A DNA stretch of 64,000 nucleotides from Hirundichthys speculiger. Taxonomy: Eukaryota; Chordata; Actinopteri; Beloniformes; Exocoetidae. The notes beneath the pieces are model-generated. The model ran no database searches. It was not told where the DNA came from and worked only from the letters and a program-made list of their open reading frames with translations. The DNA is taken from NCBI GenBank assembly GCA_018398805.1, contig JAGFBZ010000936.1, forward strand, positions 434,001 to 498,000, written 5' to 3'. This document shows positions 33,269-48,200 of the stretch, in pieces (position 1 is the first letter of the stretch; the number at the start of each line of letters is the position of its first letter). The position numbers were made by a program, and so were the translations under genes.

Positions 33269-36200
33269 GCACAGCTGTCTCAGACTCCCAGCACCCCCTG
33301 CTGAGGACATGTTAACATGTTCCCGTGGCTATGAGTGTCACCACAGAATGATTTGATATAATATGTGAGCCTGCCTCTTCTGTCTCTTGAGATTTAGAAG
33401 CCCTTCGTGGTGGCAAATGAGGATTTTTTTTTTTTAATTATGTCTGCTTATACTGGCAGGGATCAAACCGGACAGCAGGCCCCTGAACTAAATGTGTCAG
33501 TCATGATGTGAAAGCTAAGGACATGCAGGAATAGCAGCATGTGCTCTGTTTACCACCTGTGTGTGTATATTTGGTCTGTGTTCCAGCTGTCTTTTTCACT
33601 GCATCACAGTCAGAAGCCATCCTCTCATAGCTCTGATTATTATTCTGACAGATTACTCACTGAAAGACTTAATTCTTGTGTAGTATGTTGGCTGAGGCTG
33701 TAATGCACATTATAACCCAGAAAACAGAGGCTCGGTTGTTAATAGTCCAACTTGGCTCAACAATTATTAGTGTAATTGTGATCGGCTCTGCTTTAAGCTC
33801 AATACTGAAGCACGTTAAATGAAGTTTATCAGATGAAGCGGCCCTGATAATCATTTTAGATTTGGATCAAAAGACATTTCTGTCTCATTAAACAAAGGAT
33901 GCCCTGGGTATGTTGAACTTGCTCGGAAGTGTAGACCCATGCTGGACTATAGTTTGTTCCAAGAGATTATCCAATCAAAGCAGAAGACATTAGCTTATAT
34001 CCAAATTCAACCTGAAGCAAATGTTATAGTTGTGGGTATGCAGACAGAATCAGCAGAGCAGAGATGTGGTGGATATGTGCTTCCATTACATCCCTGTGCT
34101 GGCAAACTGCTTTTGTGTAAGGATAATAGAAATATGGAGAGCCAGATGTACAATTAGTTAAGAGCAAAGCATTGCTCAGATGCATTGCTTTGATCTGGCT
34201 TTTCACTGAATAGTCCCAGAAACTTTGAAACTTATTGCCTGTTCAAATTAGAAAAGCAAACCTTCACCATAGACAGCTAGAGTCCCTAAAAGCTGGTAGC
34301 CCCCTAAAAAACTCCAGTGCTCGAGGGCCGCTGTCCTTCACATCTTAGATATATTCCAGGTTCAGCACACCTGATTCAAATGTTAACGACCCGACAGGGA
34401 GCAGGGAAACATTTAAGATATGGAGGACAGCGGACCCCGAGGACTGGAGTTGGACACCCCCAATCTAAGATCTGCAACTCCACCTTTGTAGTTTATCAAA
34501 GATTGAAAGGTTTAAACACTCCTTTGAATCAATTCAAAGTAAACCTGCAAGGAAGTCAGGTTTTCACCAGACTAGGGATTCAATTCAATTCAATTCAATT
34601 TTATTTGTATAGCGTCTGTTACAATGACAATTGTCTCTAGGCGCTTTACAGAGACCCAGAGCATGACCCCCGAGCAAATATCATTAACTAAGATTATAAT
34701 ATTAAATCCAATCAGTAATAATGGCAGGTAAAAAACTCCCACGTAGGGAGAAAAAAAAACCTTAATGCCAAACAATGGCAAGGAAAAACTCCACTTTAAG
34801 AGGAAGAAACCTTGAGCAGGACCTGGCTCATATGGGGGGACCCTCCTGCCGAAGGCCAGCCGGGTAGAGAAAGAAAAGAGGGGAGACAGGACAGAGAGAG
34901 GATGGAGGACGGAGAGAAGATGGAGGACAGAAAGAGGAGAGCACACAAATGACTAAATACAATGGCCATATAAACATAAACAGATGGAGGTAGCAGCACT
35001 GGGATGAGATGGCCAGAGGACCAGGTCGCCGATCACCACGTCAGTCGGCACCCAAACACAAGTGGAGGTGAACCCCGGGATGGACAGTGGATGGAACTGC
35101 AAGTCAGCATGAAACCCAGGACACTCTGGCCTGCAAATACACAGAAAGAAAAAGGAGGCAAAACCAGCACAACAAACCAGAGGAAAGCAAAGAATATGGG
35201 GCACAGTTTCAGTAACAAGGTGCTCCCAAATAATTATGAGCTGGAGGAGGAGGAAGGGAGGAGGAAAGGGAAGACAAAGGAGAAAAGCAGTGGAGACACC
35301 ACTCAGCAGATCATGTTGGTGTCCCCCTGTAGCGTAGGCCTATAGCAGCATAGCTATGACGAAGCTGTGATTAAGACGAGCTACTCTAGTCTGAGCTACT
35401 ACAACTATAGTTATAACTATTAGCCCCTACACACTATAGATTAGACTAATTGTAGGCTTTACTAAACAAAAATGTTTTCAATTTAGTTTTAAAAGTGGAG
35501 GTGGTGTCAGCCTCCTTAACCCAAAGTGGTAGCTGGTTCCATAAAAAAGGTGCCTGGTAGCAGAAGGCCCGTCCTCCAAATCTACTTTTAGATATTCTAG
35601 GAACGACGAGTAACCCTGCACTCTGAGAGCGGAGAGCTCTATTAGGAGCATAACATGCTATCAAGTCTTGTAAATAGCATGGAGCTAGGCCATTAAGGGC
35701 TTTATATGCAAGAAGCAGAATTTTAAACTCAATTCGATGCACATTTTGGATTATTTTTTTTATGACCGTTAACCGACGCCCTTTAACGATTAATAATTGT
35801 TAACCGATAAGATTTAAATGCCCTTCCATGCTGCCATTCCGACATACCACCATCCTGAAATACCACTATTCCGACACACAAACGTCCCACCATTCCGACC
35901 CAGCTGACCCGCCCGGGAGAGTTGGCTGCCACGATGTTGTGCGCGTTGTCGTGAACGCATGCAGACACTTTTCCACCAAGTTCCCCATGTCTCCACTGCA
36001 TCAACCAGTTTAGCTGTGAGGTTATCAGCTGTGTGTCTACCCAGCATGCTCTGCGTTAACAGGACGGCAGAATTAACTTTCCAGTACTCATCGATATAGT
36101 GACATGTAATTGTCTCTCTGTTGTGAGCGCGGTCCAGCAGTCCGTTGTAATAGCCACGAACTTAGTACTTGCAAGTCGTGTTTTCAGTTCCTTTTTCCTC

Positions 36201-39200
36201 TCCTGAAAACGAGCCTCTAATCGTCGGGTAATGGTCGGTCTTGATGGAATTTGGTAATTAGGCTCGATATAGACCATTAGCTCCTGGAACCCTTCACCAC
36301 TGACCACACTGATGGGCAAAATGTCTTTTTCCACCATTGAACAGATTTTTTCCGTTATCTTCTCAGACCGCCACGCGTCACACTTTCTCCCAGCCATCAT
36401 GGAGGACAAAGTTCGCTGCGATGGTCCTCCATCGTCTGATGCTGGATGCTTGTTTCTTAAGTGGTACTGCATTGTACTCGTACTGCTGGAGTATTATAGT
36501 GCTGTACCGCATAATTTGCAAATGACCTCCTCCTCTTTCTGGTCGAAATTATCCCACACAGAACTCCTTTTTCTTCACTGTAAAGTGGGCTGTGATGGAA
36601 AGCACGTGATGGCATGTGTTGCACCTGTCGACACGCCCCCATGAGTTGATTGAATTACGTAGCTTATAAACAAAATTGACCGTTAGTATTAATCGGTTAG
36701 AGTTACTGTTATCGGTTAACGGTTAAATGGTTAACCATGTGCATCCCTTCACCAGACAGTTATGTCTGAATTCAGGATATTGTTGCAATATCAATAGAAA
36801 AGTATAAATTATATCACTGAATAAATGATTTAAAAAAATCTACATAACATATTTTAATAGAATGTCAACTGTATGCAGTATATTTTTGAATACCAGTATG
36901 TCACGACACCTCTGCATGTCCAAGTTTTATCCCTTATAGAACTCCAAGCACTTTGTTTCATACCAGCAGAATGCCATCTTATTGTAATAACAGCATATGA
37001 GCACACAGTGATGCAATGACAGGTCTCTTCAGTAAGGGTACTTTAAGGGCTCACAGTAAAAGGTTTCGATTGTGAGGGTTTTCTGGTGTTCTCTGGCTTG
37101 TTCAGATGGGGAGCTGTTATTAGCCAGCTGTTCACAGGACACTCTAATCAGAGTATGGAGGCTGTGTGCCAAGACTGACAGAGACACCCGTATCGAGGGC
37201 AATCACACCATCATCAAAATGAAAGAGGACGTTTTTGAAGTGAGGCACAGAGGTGAGTGAGTATTCATAGCTTTTCAGTGGAACATGTTGTTAAACAATT
37301 ATGGAGATTTTAAGTTTCATGGCTCTATGTCTTCATAGTCTGTATTTTGTCATTGTGTTCTTTCTGTAGAGGTGTCCTCAGCGTTTGCGGTGTCCCTCGA
37401 AACGGTGCTTGCAGGACATGAGAACTGGGTTTATGGAGTCCACTGGCAGCCTCCTTTCTACAAAGGTAGCTTGAATTCAAAACCAGGGAAAGGATCAGTC
37501 ACAACTGATCCCTGTTTTAGGACTGTAATATATTTCACAGCAATTAGTGTGTGTTATTAGCGTGGAAAATGCAATCGATCATAATGATTTCAGCATCCAA
37601 TTAGCCTTGCTTTCAGTTATCCCTGTTCATGGAAGTTAAGTACAACACCAAGATACATGCTCAGTCTTTGCAAGTCAGGGCACGTATTAGAAATCTTTAA
37701 AAATGTACAAAGTTTAATACTGATCAAAGCTTTTCTATGAAATGAAATGTTGAAGTGTCAGCTAGTGACCTCTTTTCAAACATAAACTGGCACAGTTGAC
37801 TGAAGCATGATTGTCTGCGTATGCTGCTCATGAATACTTAGTATCTCTTTGTCTCCCCCTGCAGATGGAGAGCTGCAACAGCCTCTCAGTCTGCTCTCTG
37901 CCTCTATGGACAAAACGATGATCCTCTGGGCTCCTGAGGAGGGATCTGGTGTCTGGGTGGAGCAGGTTAGTGTTGACTTCAGTAATGGGAGGGCTTACAC
38001 TCATACCCAAACATATATGTGTGGACTTTAATCACTCTCTGTTTTCAGCACAGACTTTACCACCCTCATCCACACTGTCACACAACCAGTTCCACACTCT
38101 GTTTCTTCCAGTAGCTCCTGACATGATCTGGAGCCTCAGCCCTCCACCCTCCATGATCCCCCTCTCATGCTGTCAGTGCCCCTGTGTCAGTTTCCATTCT
38201 CCCTGTCATTGAGGTGTCAGGAATAGAAGTGATAGACAGTGATGAAGAGGCGCTGAGCCCAGTGCTCCTCTGTGAGTTTAGACAAGCCAATGTTTTTCTC
38301 CTCCAGCTTTCCCTCTATTACTCACCTACAGACCGTTTCGCATCATATTCAACAGGAGGCGGAGAGGCTGAAGGAAGTCATGCCTTAGCCTTTGCTCCAT
38401 CTTTATTCTATTTTTTTTCCTTCCCCCCCCTTTGGTGCTTTGTCTTTCTCTTTCATTTCATAAATCCCCCTGTCATGAAATTCTCTCTTCCATATTTTAT
38501 TTTTCTTTGTCATTTTCTCCACTTAAACACTGTCTCTGTCCCACTTTCTGACCTCTCTTCTCCACCTCGTCTCATTGAGCTCACAGCAGCTGCTGTTGTG
38601 CCAGAGTGGGGCTAAATTTAACACAAGTGTGGATGAAAAAGAAAAAAAAACGGCTCCATCTGCTCCACACTTTTTTTTTTTTTTTTTGAAATATTAAATA
38701 CATCTGGCATCTCAGGTGGTTCAGGCCTGTGCAGGAACACTACTTATTCATATTTGAAATATAAATCTGAGCATGACAATCAAAGGTGGGAAGCAACAAC
38801 GGCAACAGAAAGGAGGGATTGAAAGTCTCGAGTCCGTTCTTTAACAAAGGCACCGTGATTTAGACCTGAAGCCACTGCTGATGTCACATTCTTTCCAACA
38901 TTCCAATATGTTTACACTAAAAGGGTCACTGAGGGAAAAATAAGTAGCGGTAGCCGACCAGTCCGGGTACGAGAAATCTTTCCCCACAGCTTGAGATTAT
39001 TCTTTTGATCTAAGAAAAACGACAACCAAAAAAAAGCAGTCGTAACCCCCCATACCTGGACTAACCTTTTTGTTGAATGTGAAAGTGCATGACATATGAG
39101 CCTCCTTTCTGTTCCTCTATTTCCCTTTGAGAGCCAGACCCTTTGAACTGACAGGTTCTCAGCCTACAAAGGAAGCTTAACCTCTGAAGCTCTTAAACGC

Positions 39201-42200
39201 ACACACAAGCACACACATACAACAATGTAACCTGAGTGAATTCAGCTCTATTTATCTTTGTCCCATCCTTTACAAATTATGATTAAAGGTGTTTGGTCTC
39301 TTTTGAATGCTTTCTGGTACCTGAACAGGCATGACTGAGGCTCTTCTTCACTCACACTGAAGTTTTTTTTTTTTTTTATTTTGTTTTGTGTTTTTTTCCC
39401 CCTTCGGCAGAGCAGATACTGCCGTACTAAATGACCAGCCATGTGTGTCTTAATTAGCTGATTTTTACAAAGAAGCACTTCACATCTTCACACTGATTAG
39501 AGTAATTGGTGAGATTTAATGGAGAGCAGGGTTAGCAGTGGGGCGGTCGGGGCCCACCACTGCGCAAAGCACGTCTTGCTAACGAGACAAACTGGTAATT
39601 AACGTCTCTGACTGACCACAGCGGGCCACCGTAACGCCTTGAGGGATTATTTGCTTGTGTGAGTGTGCTGCAGAGATAACCTATTTTCAGAACTTGGTAC
39701 ATGCGCTCTCGCAGATGAAGAGAAGTCTCAAAGTGCAAAAGAAGTAATTGTTTTTGACTAAGCTGCATGGATAATAAAGAGAATGACATGGATGGATTTG
39801 ACTGGTTACAGTAACATTTATTTTTTTAAGTATGCATGGAATAAGGTAAAGTACAAAGGTAAGAGGATGGGTCTTTGCAGTTCTGGAGCCAGGATTCTCA
39901 CTCTAGAAACCTTTATTGTAAATTACTGACTCTGTCCACATATTAATCAGTGCATATATTTTTTTTCCTAATTATAACTGAGTGTCTTGAATGTTTTAAT
40001 TTGATTCCATCGCTCCAGGCTTGAAAGGTAGAAGCATGAAAATATCTTGGATAGGCTTCCAAAATATACATGAAGGTTTTCTTATTTTCTGTGTTTCTCA
40101 GTATTTTAGATGGAGCATCTTTGGGTTTTGTATAATTGGTCAAGCAAGACAAGGAACTGAAAGAAGCAACATCATTCATTCATTCATTCATTCATTCATT
40201 CATTCATAACATGGTCATGGAGTTCTGCTTGAGCACATCCCGGCGGTCACCAGTCCATCACATGCCCTGTGACCTTCAGTACACACAGAAATTCAAAATA
40301 ATATTGAGATGAATATGTGGGTATGTATGTTGTAATTCAAGTCATCTTGGAGGAATCTAAGCTTCAGAACATCCTTCTGGCACTTCCTTTTTTTTTTTTT
40401 TTTTTTTCTGAGGACAGGATACTTTGGCTAATCACGGGTCTTTGTAGAGACAGGTGTTGCTTCTGGCTTTTCTGCAAATGCAAATGAGTGAGCGTGAAAG
40501 GCTTGCAACCTGTAACCTTTCTGATGTCTCTGGAAGTGATATATGCCTTCCTGTCTCAGCTGTCCTTGTTCTGTTCCTTTTCAATACCCTCACTGCTCAA
40601 TGATAAGGCACGTCATGCATCAACATTGTTCCTCATCTCGTAAACAAGACAAATGACGGCTTGTTGTCTGCGGTTTTTGCATGATTTACAGCGTTCTGTT
40701 GTGCAGAATTTTAAAGTCAATCTGCTTAATGTTGCATCTCGTTCTCTGTCTCACCATCTATGTCTTTCCGTGGCTGTCTCTTCTCCCCTCCTGCCTTGCT
40801 CCATCCTACTCTACATGGTTGGAGGATTATCCTATTCAAATTAAAGGCACGATTTTATTGCTGCCATTAGTTCCAGTGCTTTTCAGCATGCATGCAGACA
40901 TTATTTTGAAGGTCACTGATGACCAATATAGAAGAATGGATACTTGGTAACCTCAGTTTTCTGCTTTTATGCAATCAACTGATGTATATAACATATGTGC
41001 CACCTTCTGTTGGTAGGCTAATAAGCTTTTTTTTTTTTTAAATGTGCATCAGCATAATTGCATGATGCTTCTGCAACTGAACATGCTCTCCGTTTTACGA
41101 AAAGATGACAAGCTGAGCTGGAAACATTTTAATCAATGAATTTTTAAATTAAATACCTCTCATATTTTCTCACAGCCAACATATGATTTAAGGCGCAGGC
41201 TAATTAAAGATTTAAGTGATGTGATATAGCTATATCTGGATTCAGAGAACAGCCAAGGGAACAGTGCAGTAGTGTTTAGTGTTGCTTCTATTCCTGTCGA
41301 TGTTAACAGATCTTCCCTAAAGGCTTTTTTTTCTCCTTTGCCTCTGAAGCTTCAAGGACCTATAAGGCTTTAAAGGTTTTAATAATCAATAGTACTAAGA
41401 GGTGAACCTGGTGGTCTCAAAGCCTTCCTGTGTTCCTCCTTCCATCTTATTTCTTATGCTTATTTTTTATTTAAAAAAGAAATCTTGTCTGTCATTTTTT
41501 TTTTACCCCCCAATAACAGTTTTTTAATTTACACATTCTTTCAAGCTATTTTGGTCTTATCCCATAATCCTCCATTGAATCCGACTGCTGATGCAAACAA
41601 CTTGATTAGATATTAATATTGTCTCGTGTCCCCTTTTCTAGTTTGTAATTTCTATTTTGTATGGATGTTAATTTCAAATGAGCAATTAAATACAGATTCT
41701 AATTTAGTTTTTATGTTTCAGTAACAAATACGATGCCCTGTATTATTACTGCATCTTGTTAAGTATTAGTTCTAATCCCCTGTTTTCCTCCTACACTGTG
41801 GGGGGGAAAAAAGCTCATCATTTCATTCTTTTCACACCTTCAGAGGGAGTTAGAATGAGCTAAGATGGGGTTTAAAAAGGAAAATATTCATGTCAGTCTG
41901 CACCTAAATGATAATTCAAAACCTCAAACCTGAATATGATGATGTCTGTATGGACAAAGGCAAGGCACCCACAACTGGAAATAACTGAAAGAAAATGATT
42001 CCTTAAGGAATCACCTTCATTCTAGCTTTGTTTTGACCTGAAAGGCCGTGGCCGGTAGGGCGTTGGGACTGGACTGATTCAAAACCTATGGAGGTTTTAT
42101 TCGTACTGTATGGACGTGAAGCAGAAATAATAGACCCTCATCCAAATCCAATTTGTGTAAATCCATAAGTATTCACAAGCTTTGCCATTTTTAATGCTGT

Positions 42201-45200
42201 GCTGAAATTGCTTTCATTATATATTAGGCAAATCTATTTTTGTTTGGGGAATATAAATAATAAGTCATTTTGCATAATTTCTCATCCGACTTGTCAGCTT
42301 AATCTGCTTAGGTAATGACTCTTGGAGGGAGAGTTAGGACAGATTTGACAAGCCTTACTCTTTTTATTTTAACGTCACTTGTTTTCTTTAAGTGACAGTG
42401 TTCAGGTTCACACAAAGCTAAGGTGTGTGGCAAATCAAATGAGCTCCTTACTGTATTCAATAATGTTCAGTTCTTTTTGATTCTGTTATTTATATGACAT
42501 CAGTTAACAACTACAGTCTTCTCAGGTCACTCAAGTTAAATTTACTCAATTCATTTACTCAATTAAATCTGGTCTGTTTAATTCCATTTATGATGCAGTT
42601 CGGTCCAGTCAGTTTAAGACAGACAGGCAAAACTGCATTCTAACAGAAATAAAACTGCAGACTCAGACTCGGAGTGATGCCAACAAACTCAAAAAAGTTT
42701 TGTTGGAGATAATGAGGAAGGAGAAAAATGGAGCGTAATGACAGCAATAACGTATATACATTCATCGGGATCACAATCGACTTTATTTGCCAGGTTTGAG
42801 CAAACAAACAAGGAATATGATTCTGGCAGATTTTGTCTCTCAAGGTTTTGTAAACAACAATAAAATAAAAACTAAAACATTCAAAATCAAAGTACAAAAG
42901 AGTAGAGTGGGAAATTTCCCTAGTGTGTCATGTTGAGCCCCCTTGCAATCTAGTCCTGTAACAGCATAATTAAATGAACGGTTCATGTTTATCCTAGCTA
43001 AACTCTAACTAAAATATTTAGATTATTTTTTTCAAATGAACACTTAAGTCTAACCTTTAAAGGTAGAGAGGGTGCATTCCTTTGAAATCTAAATTGGGAG
43101 CTGATTCCACAAGTAATTTACTGTTATAATTGCATAAATTGTCTATTTCATTAATTTATATACTGTCTTGGGGTTAAATTTACACAAAACGCTTGAAAAG
43201 GAAATTTAAAAATTAAACCGAAAAACACCTAAAATGAAAAAATTTAAATGGAATTTGAGAAAAAAATAAAACGGGTTTCATAGGGCCCTACATGGTGGGA
43301 GCGTCCATGATAATGTTAGCAGTCTATGGGGGCGTATGGGGCAATGAAAAAGACTGGTGACCAAAATTGCTAGCTGGCTACAAACTTCAGAAACCTGGTA
43401 GCCAGGGGCTACTTGGTAAAAATTCTAATTTTATGCCCTGAAACTGTATTGTGGATAGAGAGATTTTCAAGCATGAAGTTGAAATACGAACGGGGATTCA
43501 GTTTGGTTTTAAAACAAAAATGGTGTAATGTAGACGCAGCCTTTGTCAGCCTGGCTACAGTGCTGAAAAGAAACCTAGGGTTGTTGCAAAGCGGCTTCCT
43601 TATAAGTTGTTACACTCCCTATTCAGTGAAATTCTTCTAAATTAGTGGAAAACAATTGTCTTTCGAGCTTCCTCAAAGTCTGCTTTGAAGTATCCAGCTG
43701 TGAATTAAACCTCTCTGAATTAAAAAGCCTCTCTTGACTGATTATCATCATTTTCACAAGAGGAAAATTGTTGAATGTTGTATTGAGGCTGTACCACTGT
43801 CAACAAGATGTTCAGCTTTTGTAGAAGTAAAGTCTTCTGTTGCACTGGCATATAGTGTTGATGAAAACACCAATGGGACTGATTCTTTGAGTTTAAACCA
43901 GTACCTCTCAGGTGCAGCATAGTCAGTTAATGCAAGTTCAAAAGTTATTAAAGTGTTCCGATAAGACAGACAGTTGTGATTAAATACAAGATCAAGGGTA
44001 ATGAAGAGAGTGAACAGGTCTGTGCATATTTTGAGATATACCAATTTGGTCAAAAATTGTAACATAAATCGAATAATTATACAATTTTTACCATTCTAGA
44101 GGAATTTTTAGTTTTTCCACTAGAATAGCTAATCAGACAGAAAACTCAGTGTTTATGGACTGTAACTTACAGTATAATGGATGAGAGCAGTTATGGAACT
44201 CAAACCTTTCAGAAAGAGCTGAATTTGAAAAGATGACCTTCAGTCTTTGGCTGCTTTCTATATGTGGCGTTTTGATGTACATTCATGTCATGAAATGTTG
44301 ATTCATTCTTTTTTGTGCTGCAAGGCAATTACTCTGTTACCAGTCTGATGTCATGTACAAGGTGTTGAAAAGGGTGGTCAATAGATGCTTCTGATCAGTG
44401 ACGGTTTCGCTCGCAACCTGTTGTTTGTCCTTTAACACCAGGTGCGTGTAGGGGAGGTGGGTGGAAACACTCTGGGCTTCTATGGCTGCCAAATGAGTCC
44501 GGATGGTTCCATGATCGTGGCTCATGCTTTTCATGGAGCGCTTCATCTCTGGTGCAAGGACCAAGGCAAAGAGGTTGGAGTCATGACCGCAATTTCCCTT
44601 TCACTTTCAGATCAACACAATGTCAGTGTTTTTGTTATTTCCTCAGTAAAAGCTACCATTGAAACTGTTCCTGTGGCTGCAGTAGAAATATGCCGCATTA
44701 CTTTTTCAGGAAGATGTGGGGTGGGAATTATTAAAACTACAAGCACACTCAAATAGTATGGACATCTTTATCAGTGGAGGCTTTAAGACTTCCATTAATA
44801 TGACTAGCTTGTCTCATCATCAATATCAACATCTATTTGCCAAAACATAGTTCGGGTGATTGAAATTGCATCACCATTTTCAAGTACTGCAAAATTGTTT
44901 GGGTTTCATTTTTCTGGAGTTGATATTCATTATACAAATTTTAGTTTCCTAGCTCAAAGCATTGCTGAAAAAAAATCCTGCTTCTCCGTTTGGGAATTCA
45001 ATCAACTGTGATGGACAGACACCAAAATAATCTAAATATTTTCCTTACCCATGCTCCACTTCTCAGCCAACTTTTTTGAAAATTGGACTTGTAGTTTTTG
45101 CATAATCCTGCTAACAGACAACCGAATAGCAATGAATATTAAACCTTCTTAAGAGAAGATATGATATTCAGTTTTTGTGCATTTCTCTGCTGCAACACTG

Positions 45201-48200
45201 GGAGAGAGTGATTAGAATTATTAGTCACACCAAGTCTGTCAGTCAGTTTGACTACAGTCTGCATCTTTGATGGGCATCATTGAAGGTTTGTAGTACCATC
45301 ATAAATATAGGATTACTCAGTTCCAATTACATACAGTTTGAAGGTGATTTAAAACTTCAGTAGAAATATGTAGGTGCTGATAAGTAATTACGATGTTTGA
45401 ATGGAAACCTGCTTCCTGGCCGTGTCTTCTTCACAGTCAACCATTCAGTCAGAAACATCAGTTCTTGTGGTTTACCGTTAGTTATCGGGGTGATGTTTGA
45501 GGTGGTTGTAACCTGAATTTTGCAATATTTGCCTTTCAGGGAGAGTGGAAACCAGGAGTTGTGATATCAGGTCACTTCAATGCAGTCCAAGACCTGAGCT
45601 GGGATCCTGAGGGGGAGTTCATCCTTAGCGTGGCCTCAGACCAGACCACCAAACTGTTCACCACATGGAAGAAACAAGACGGTCAACAGGTAAAAACAGA
45701 CTCAAAATTTCCACAAGCTTGTTAAAAGTTAGTTGTTTTGTTGATTGAGAATTCAGATAACAATGAATTCAGATAACAATAGCTTGCACTTTTGAGTCCG
45801 TCACAGAAAGTTAATGTGGAGTTTTACAATTCAATTCAAATTCCAAAATACTTCATTAATCCCGGAAGGGAAATTAAATTGTTGCCGTAACTGTCATGAT
45901 TTAAGTCTCTTCAATCACTCATTATAGTAGGAGGTTGTTGCTGCGGGCAGGTAGGATTTCCTGTTGCAGTCTGTGCTGCAGCAGATCTGAAACTCCTGCC
46001 TGAAGACACTGTTGAATCACTGTGTTGTAAAGAGGATGTTCAGGGTTGTTCATGACACTTTGGGCCCGATCTTCCGCCAGATCTCCTAAAGCCGCCATTT
46101 AGGGGTAGCGGGTAGCGGGAGGGGCGTTCCCCCACAAAGAACGCAATCTTCCATCTTGCTAAACCCCAGTCCCACCTTTGCTACCCGCTATATTATGCAT
46201 AGGAGTGGTTAGGGCGTTCCACCTGTTAAACCAATCAGTGCGTCAGTAGCCATTGCCTTTAAGAGCAGGTTCCGCTACCGGCAAACTGCTATGGAGCGTC
46301 TTTCCATCCAGATCGGAGCAGCTCTCGTGCACAGCTCGTGTGGGACTCTGCTGTAAAGCTTCCCCCTCTTCCTTCCTCCTCCTCTGCACTGATATATACA
46401 TAAAAAAAATTCTTACACAGACAATTCCTATCGGCTACCTGAAAGTCCCAGATAGTTGGTGAGCTCCCAGTAAACACGCTCTGGTTGTCTATGGTTTAAC
46501 TGACGAGCAAGCTGTTTAAGACGATCTCTGCCAGTTTCTCAGGGGTTCAACTGAGGCCAAATCAGGCTTTTTATACAAGAGTTAATTTGAGAGGTAGAGC
46601 TGTTCGTGCATGTCCACATGTGACCAGGTGGATGCACATGGATGCTATTTGAACGCGCTCTTGTACGCGCCGACATGCGCATTGTGGGTTGCAAGGTAGC
46701 GATCGCAAGATACGGAGTTTGCGGAAAGGGCAAAAGACACGCCCATTACCACACCTACAAAGTGGAGGGAGTCGGCATAACGGGTAGCGGCTTTAGGGAG
46801 CGGAAGATTGCATTAGCGGTTAGCGGAGGTTCCTAAACCCGCAATCTGCGGGTAGCGGCTAGTGGGAAGTGTACGATCGGGGCCTTTGTATTTAAGGAGT
46901 ATCCTGCTTTGCACCATCAACTCCAGAAGCGCCAGCATAGAGCCAGCCTCCTGTATCGGTTTGTTCAGTTTCTTTAGTCACTGCCTCTGATGCTGCTCTC
47001 CCACCAAAAAATGAAAGAAGTTTTGTCATGCTGCACTAGTATTTGGAGAAAAAACTGATATATTTAATCTAGACTGATTCATAAGATAACACAGAAAAAG
47101 CAGTACATGCTGTCTATTACACCTTTGCTATTATATTGTCATGAACATTTAAAAGATGCACATTCAAATCATTCAAGCTGATGTTTTTTTTTCTGTCCCC
47201 TTGTTGGTTGCTTGGTATTCAGCTGCTCTCCCAACAAAGGCAAGTTATATTAACCTTACTGGGAATCCGTCACCGGCTGATATTTATTCTGCTCCCAGTG
47301 TTTTGCTAAGATATGCATGAGCTCTCTCTTTGTTAAAATTTTATTTACAGTGGCAAGACAAGGTTTTAGTTTATATGAAATAACTGTTTTTTCTAGTTTT
47401 TTTTTTTTCTTGTAATAATTTGCCATAAAATGCGATCTGATCATCATTACTGTAATAATAGACAAACACAATGTGCTAAAGCTGTTAATACACTACAGTT
47501 TCTTGTGTCTTTATGGACAACAGTCTTTAAACATTCATAATGCTAAAGGAAAAAAGAAATAAGTGAACCTTGGAGTTTGTAGCTGGTTGTATGTCTTCAG
47601 GCAGCAGTGACATCGAGCACGTGCTCTCAGGAGTTCTGGATTAGACCTGCACACTCTTATTGACCATTACTCTTGACAGAACTGCCTCAGTTCAAGCAGA
47701 GCTGTAGGATTTCTGGTGTGAACCGCTGTTTTAGCATAATTTCATAGCATCTCTGTGGATTTGAGGTCTGGGCTTTTACTGGGATACTCCGAAAGCTGGT
47801 GTTCGTGACGTCTTGCTGGCAGAAGATGATTATAACATTAAATGTTCTTAGAACATGTGAAGAAAAATATGTGCACATGAATGTGCCTGCTGTGTTTTAT
47901 TCTGCTTCCCTGTGATGGCTGTCTTGTACGTTCGACGTGACAAGAACAGGGGGAGGGGTCCCTTATAAACACAAGCCATCTCCCCTTTTTTCACCCCTTT
48001 TTGTCTACTCCAGGAAGAAAGGGGGTATCTGAATATTCGCCTTTCCAGAAAGTGACAGTAAAATGCACACAGCAACATTGAGAAAAGAGATTCTGCAGAG
48101 AACAGCCATGACTGCAGAGATCTTTTTTTTGTGAGACATGGTTCACAATCAACAGATACTGTGATGAATATCCATCCATTATCCATACCCGTTTAGTCCT

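Larger units (their letters stand above)
28535..37105 (+). other. elp2 intron 7 (8.6 kb)
   Basis: Longest intron. It grew mainly by insertions listed separately: the 755-bp and 1240-bp inverted-repeat elements, the LINE end and the hAT relic. The stretches 31183-32400 and 33300-34300 show nothing recognisable. Confidence 0.8.
37966..44441 (+). other. elp2 intron 10 (6.5 kb)
   Basis: AT-rich, with T-runs near 38670, 39363 and 40390, an (ATTC)n array at 40164-40206 and a transposon end at 43290-43440. No exon or element was recognised between 40300 and 43200. Confidence 0.7.

Noticed and set aside
33119..33310. Minus-strand frame with Tyr-Ile and Cys-Val runs
   Set aside because: It is a translation of the (CA)n(TA)n microsatellite.
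40164..40206. Possible CRISPR-like direct repeats
   Set aside because: Simple (ATTC)n array without spacers in a vertebrate intron.
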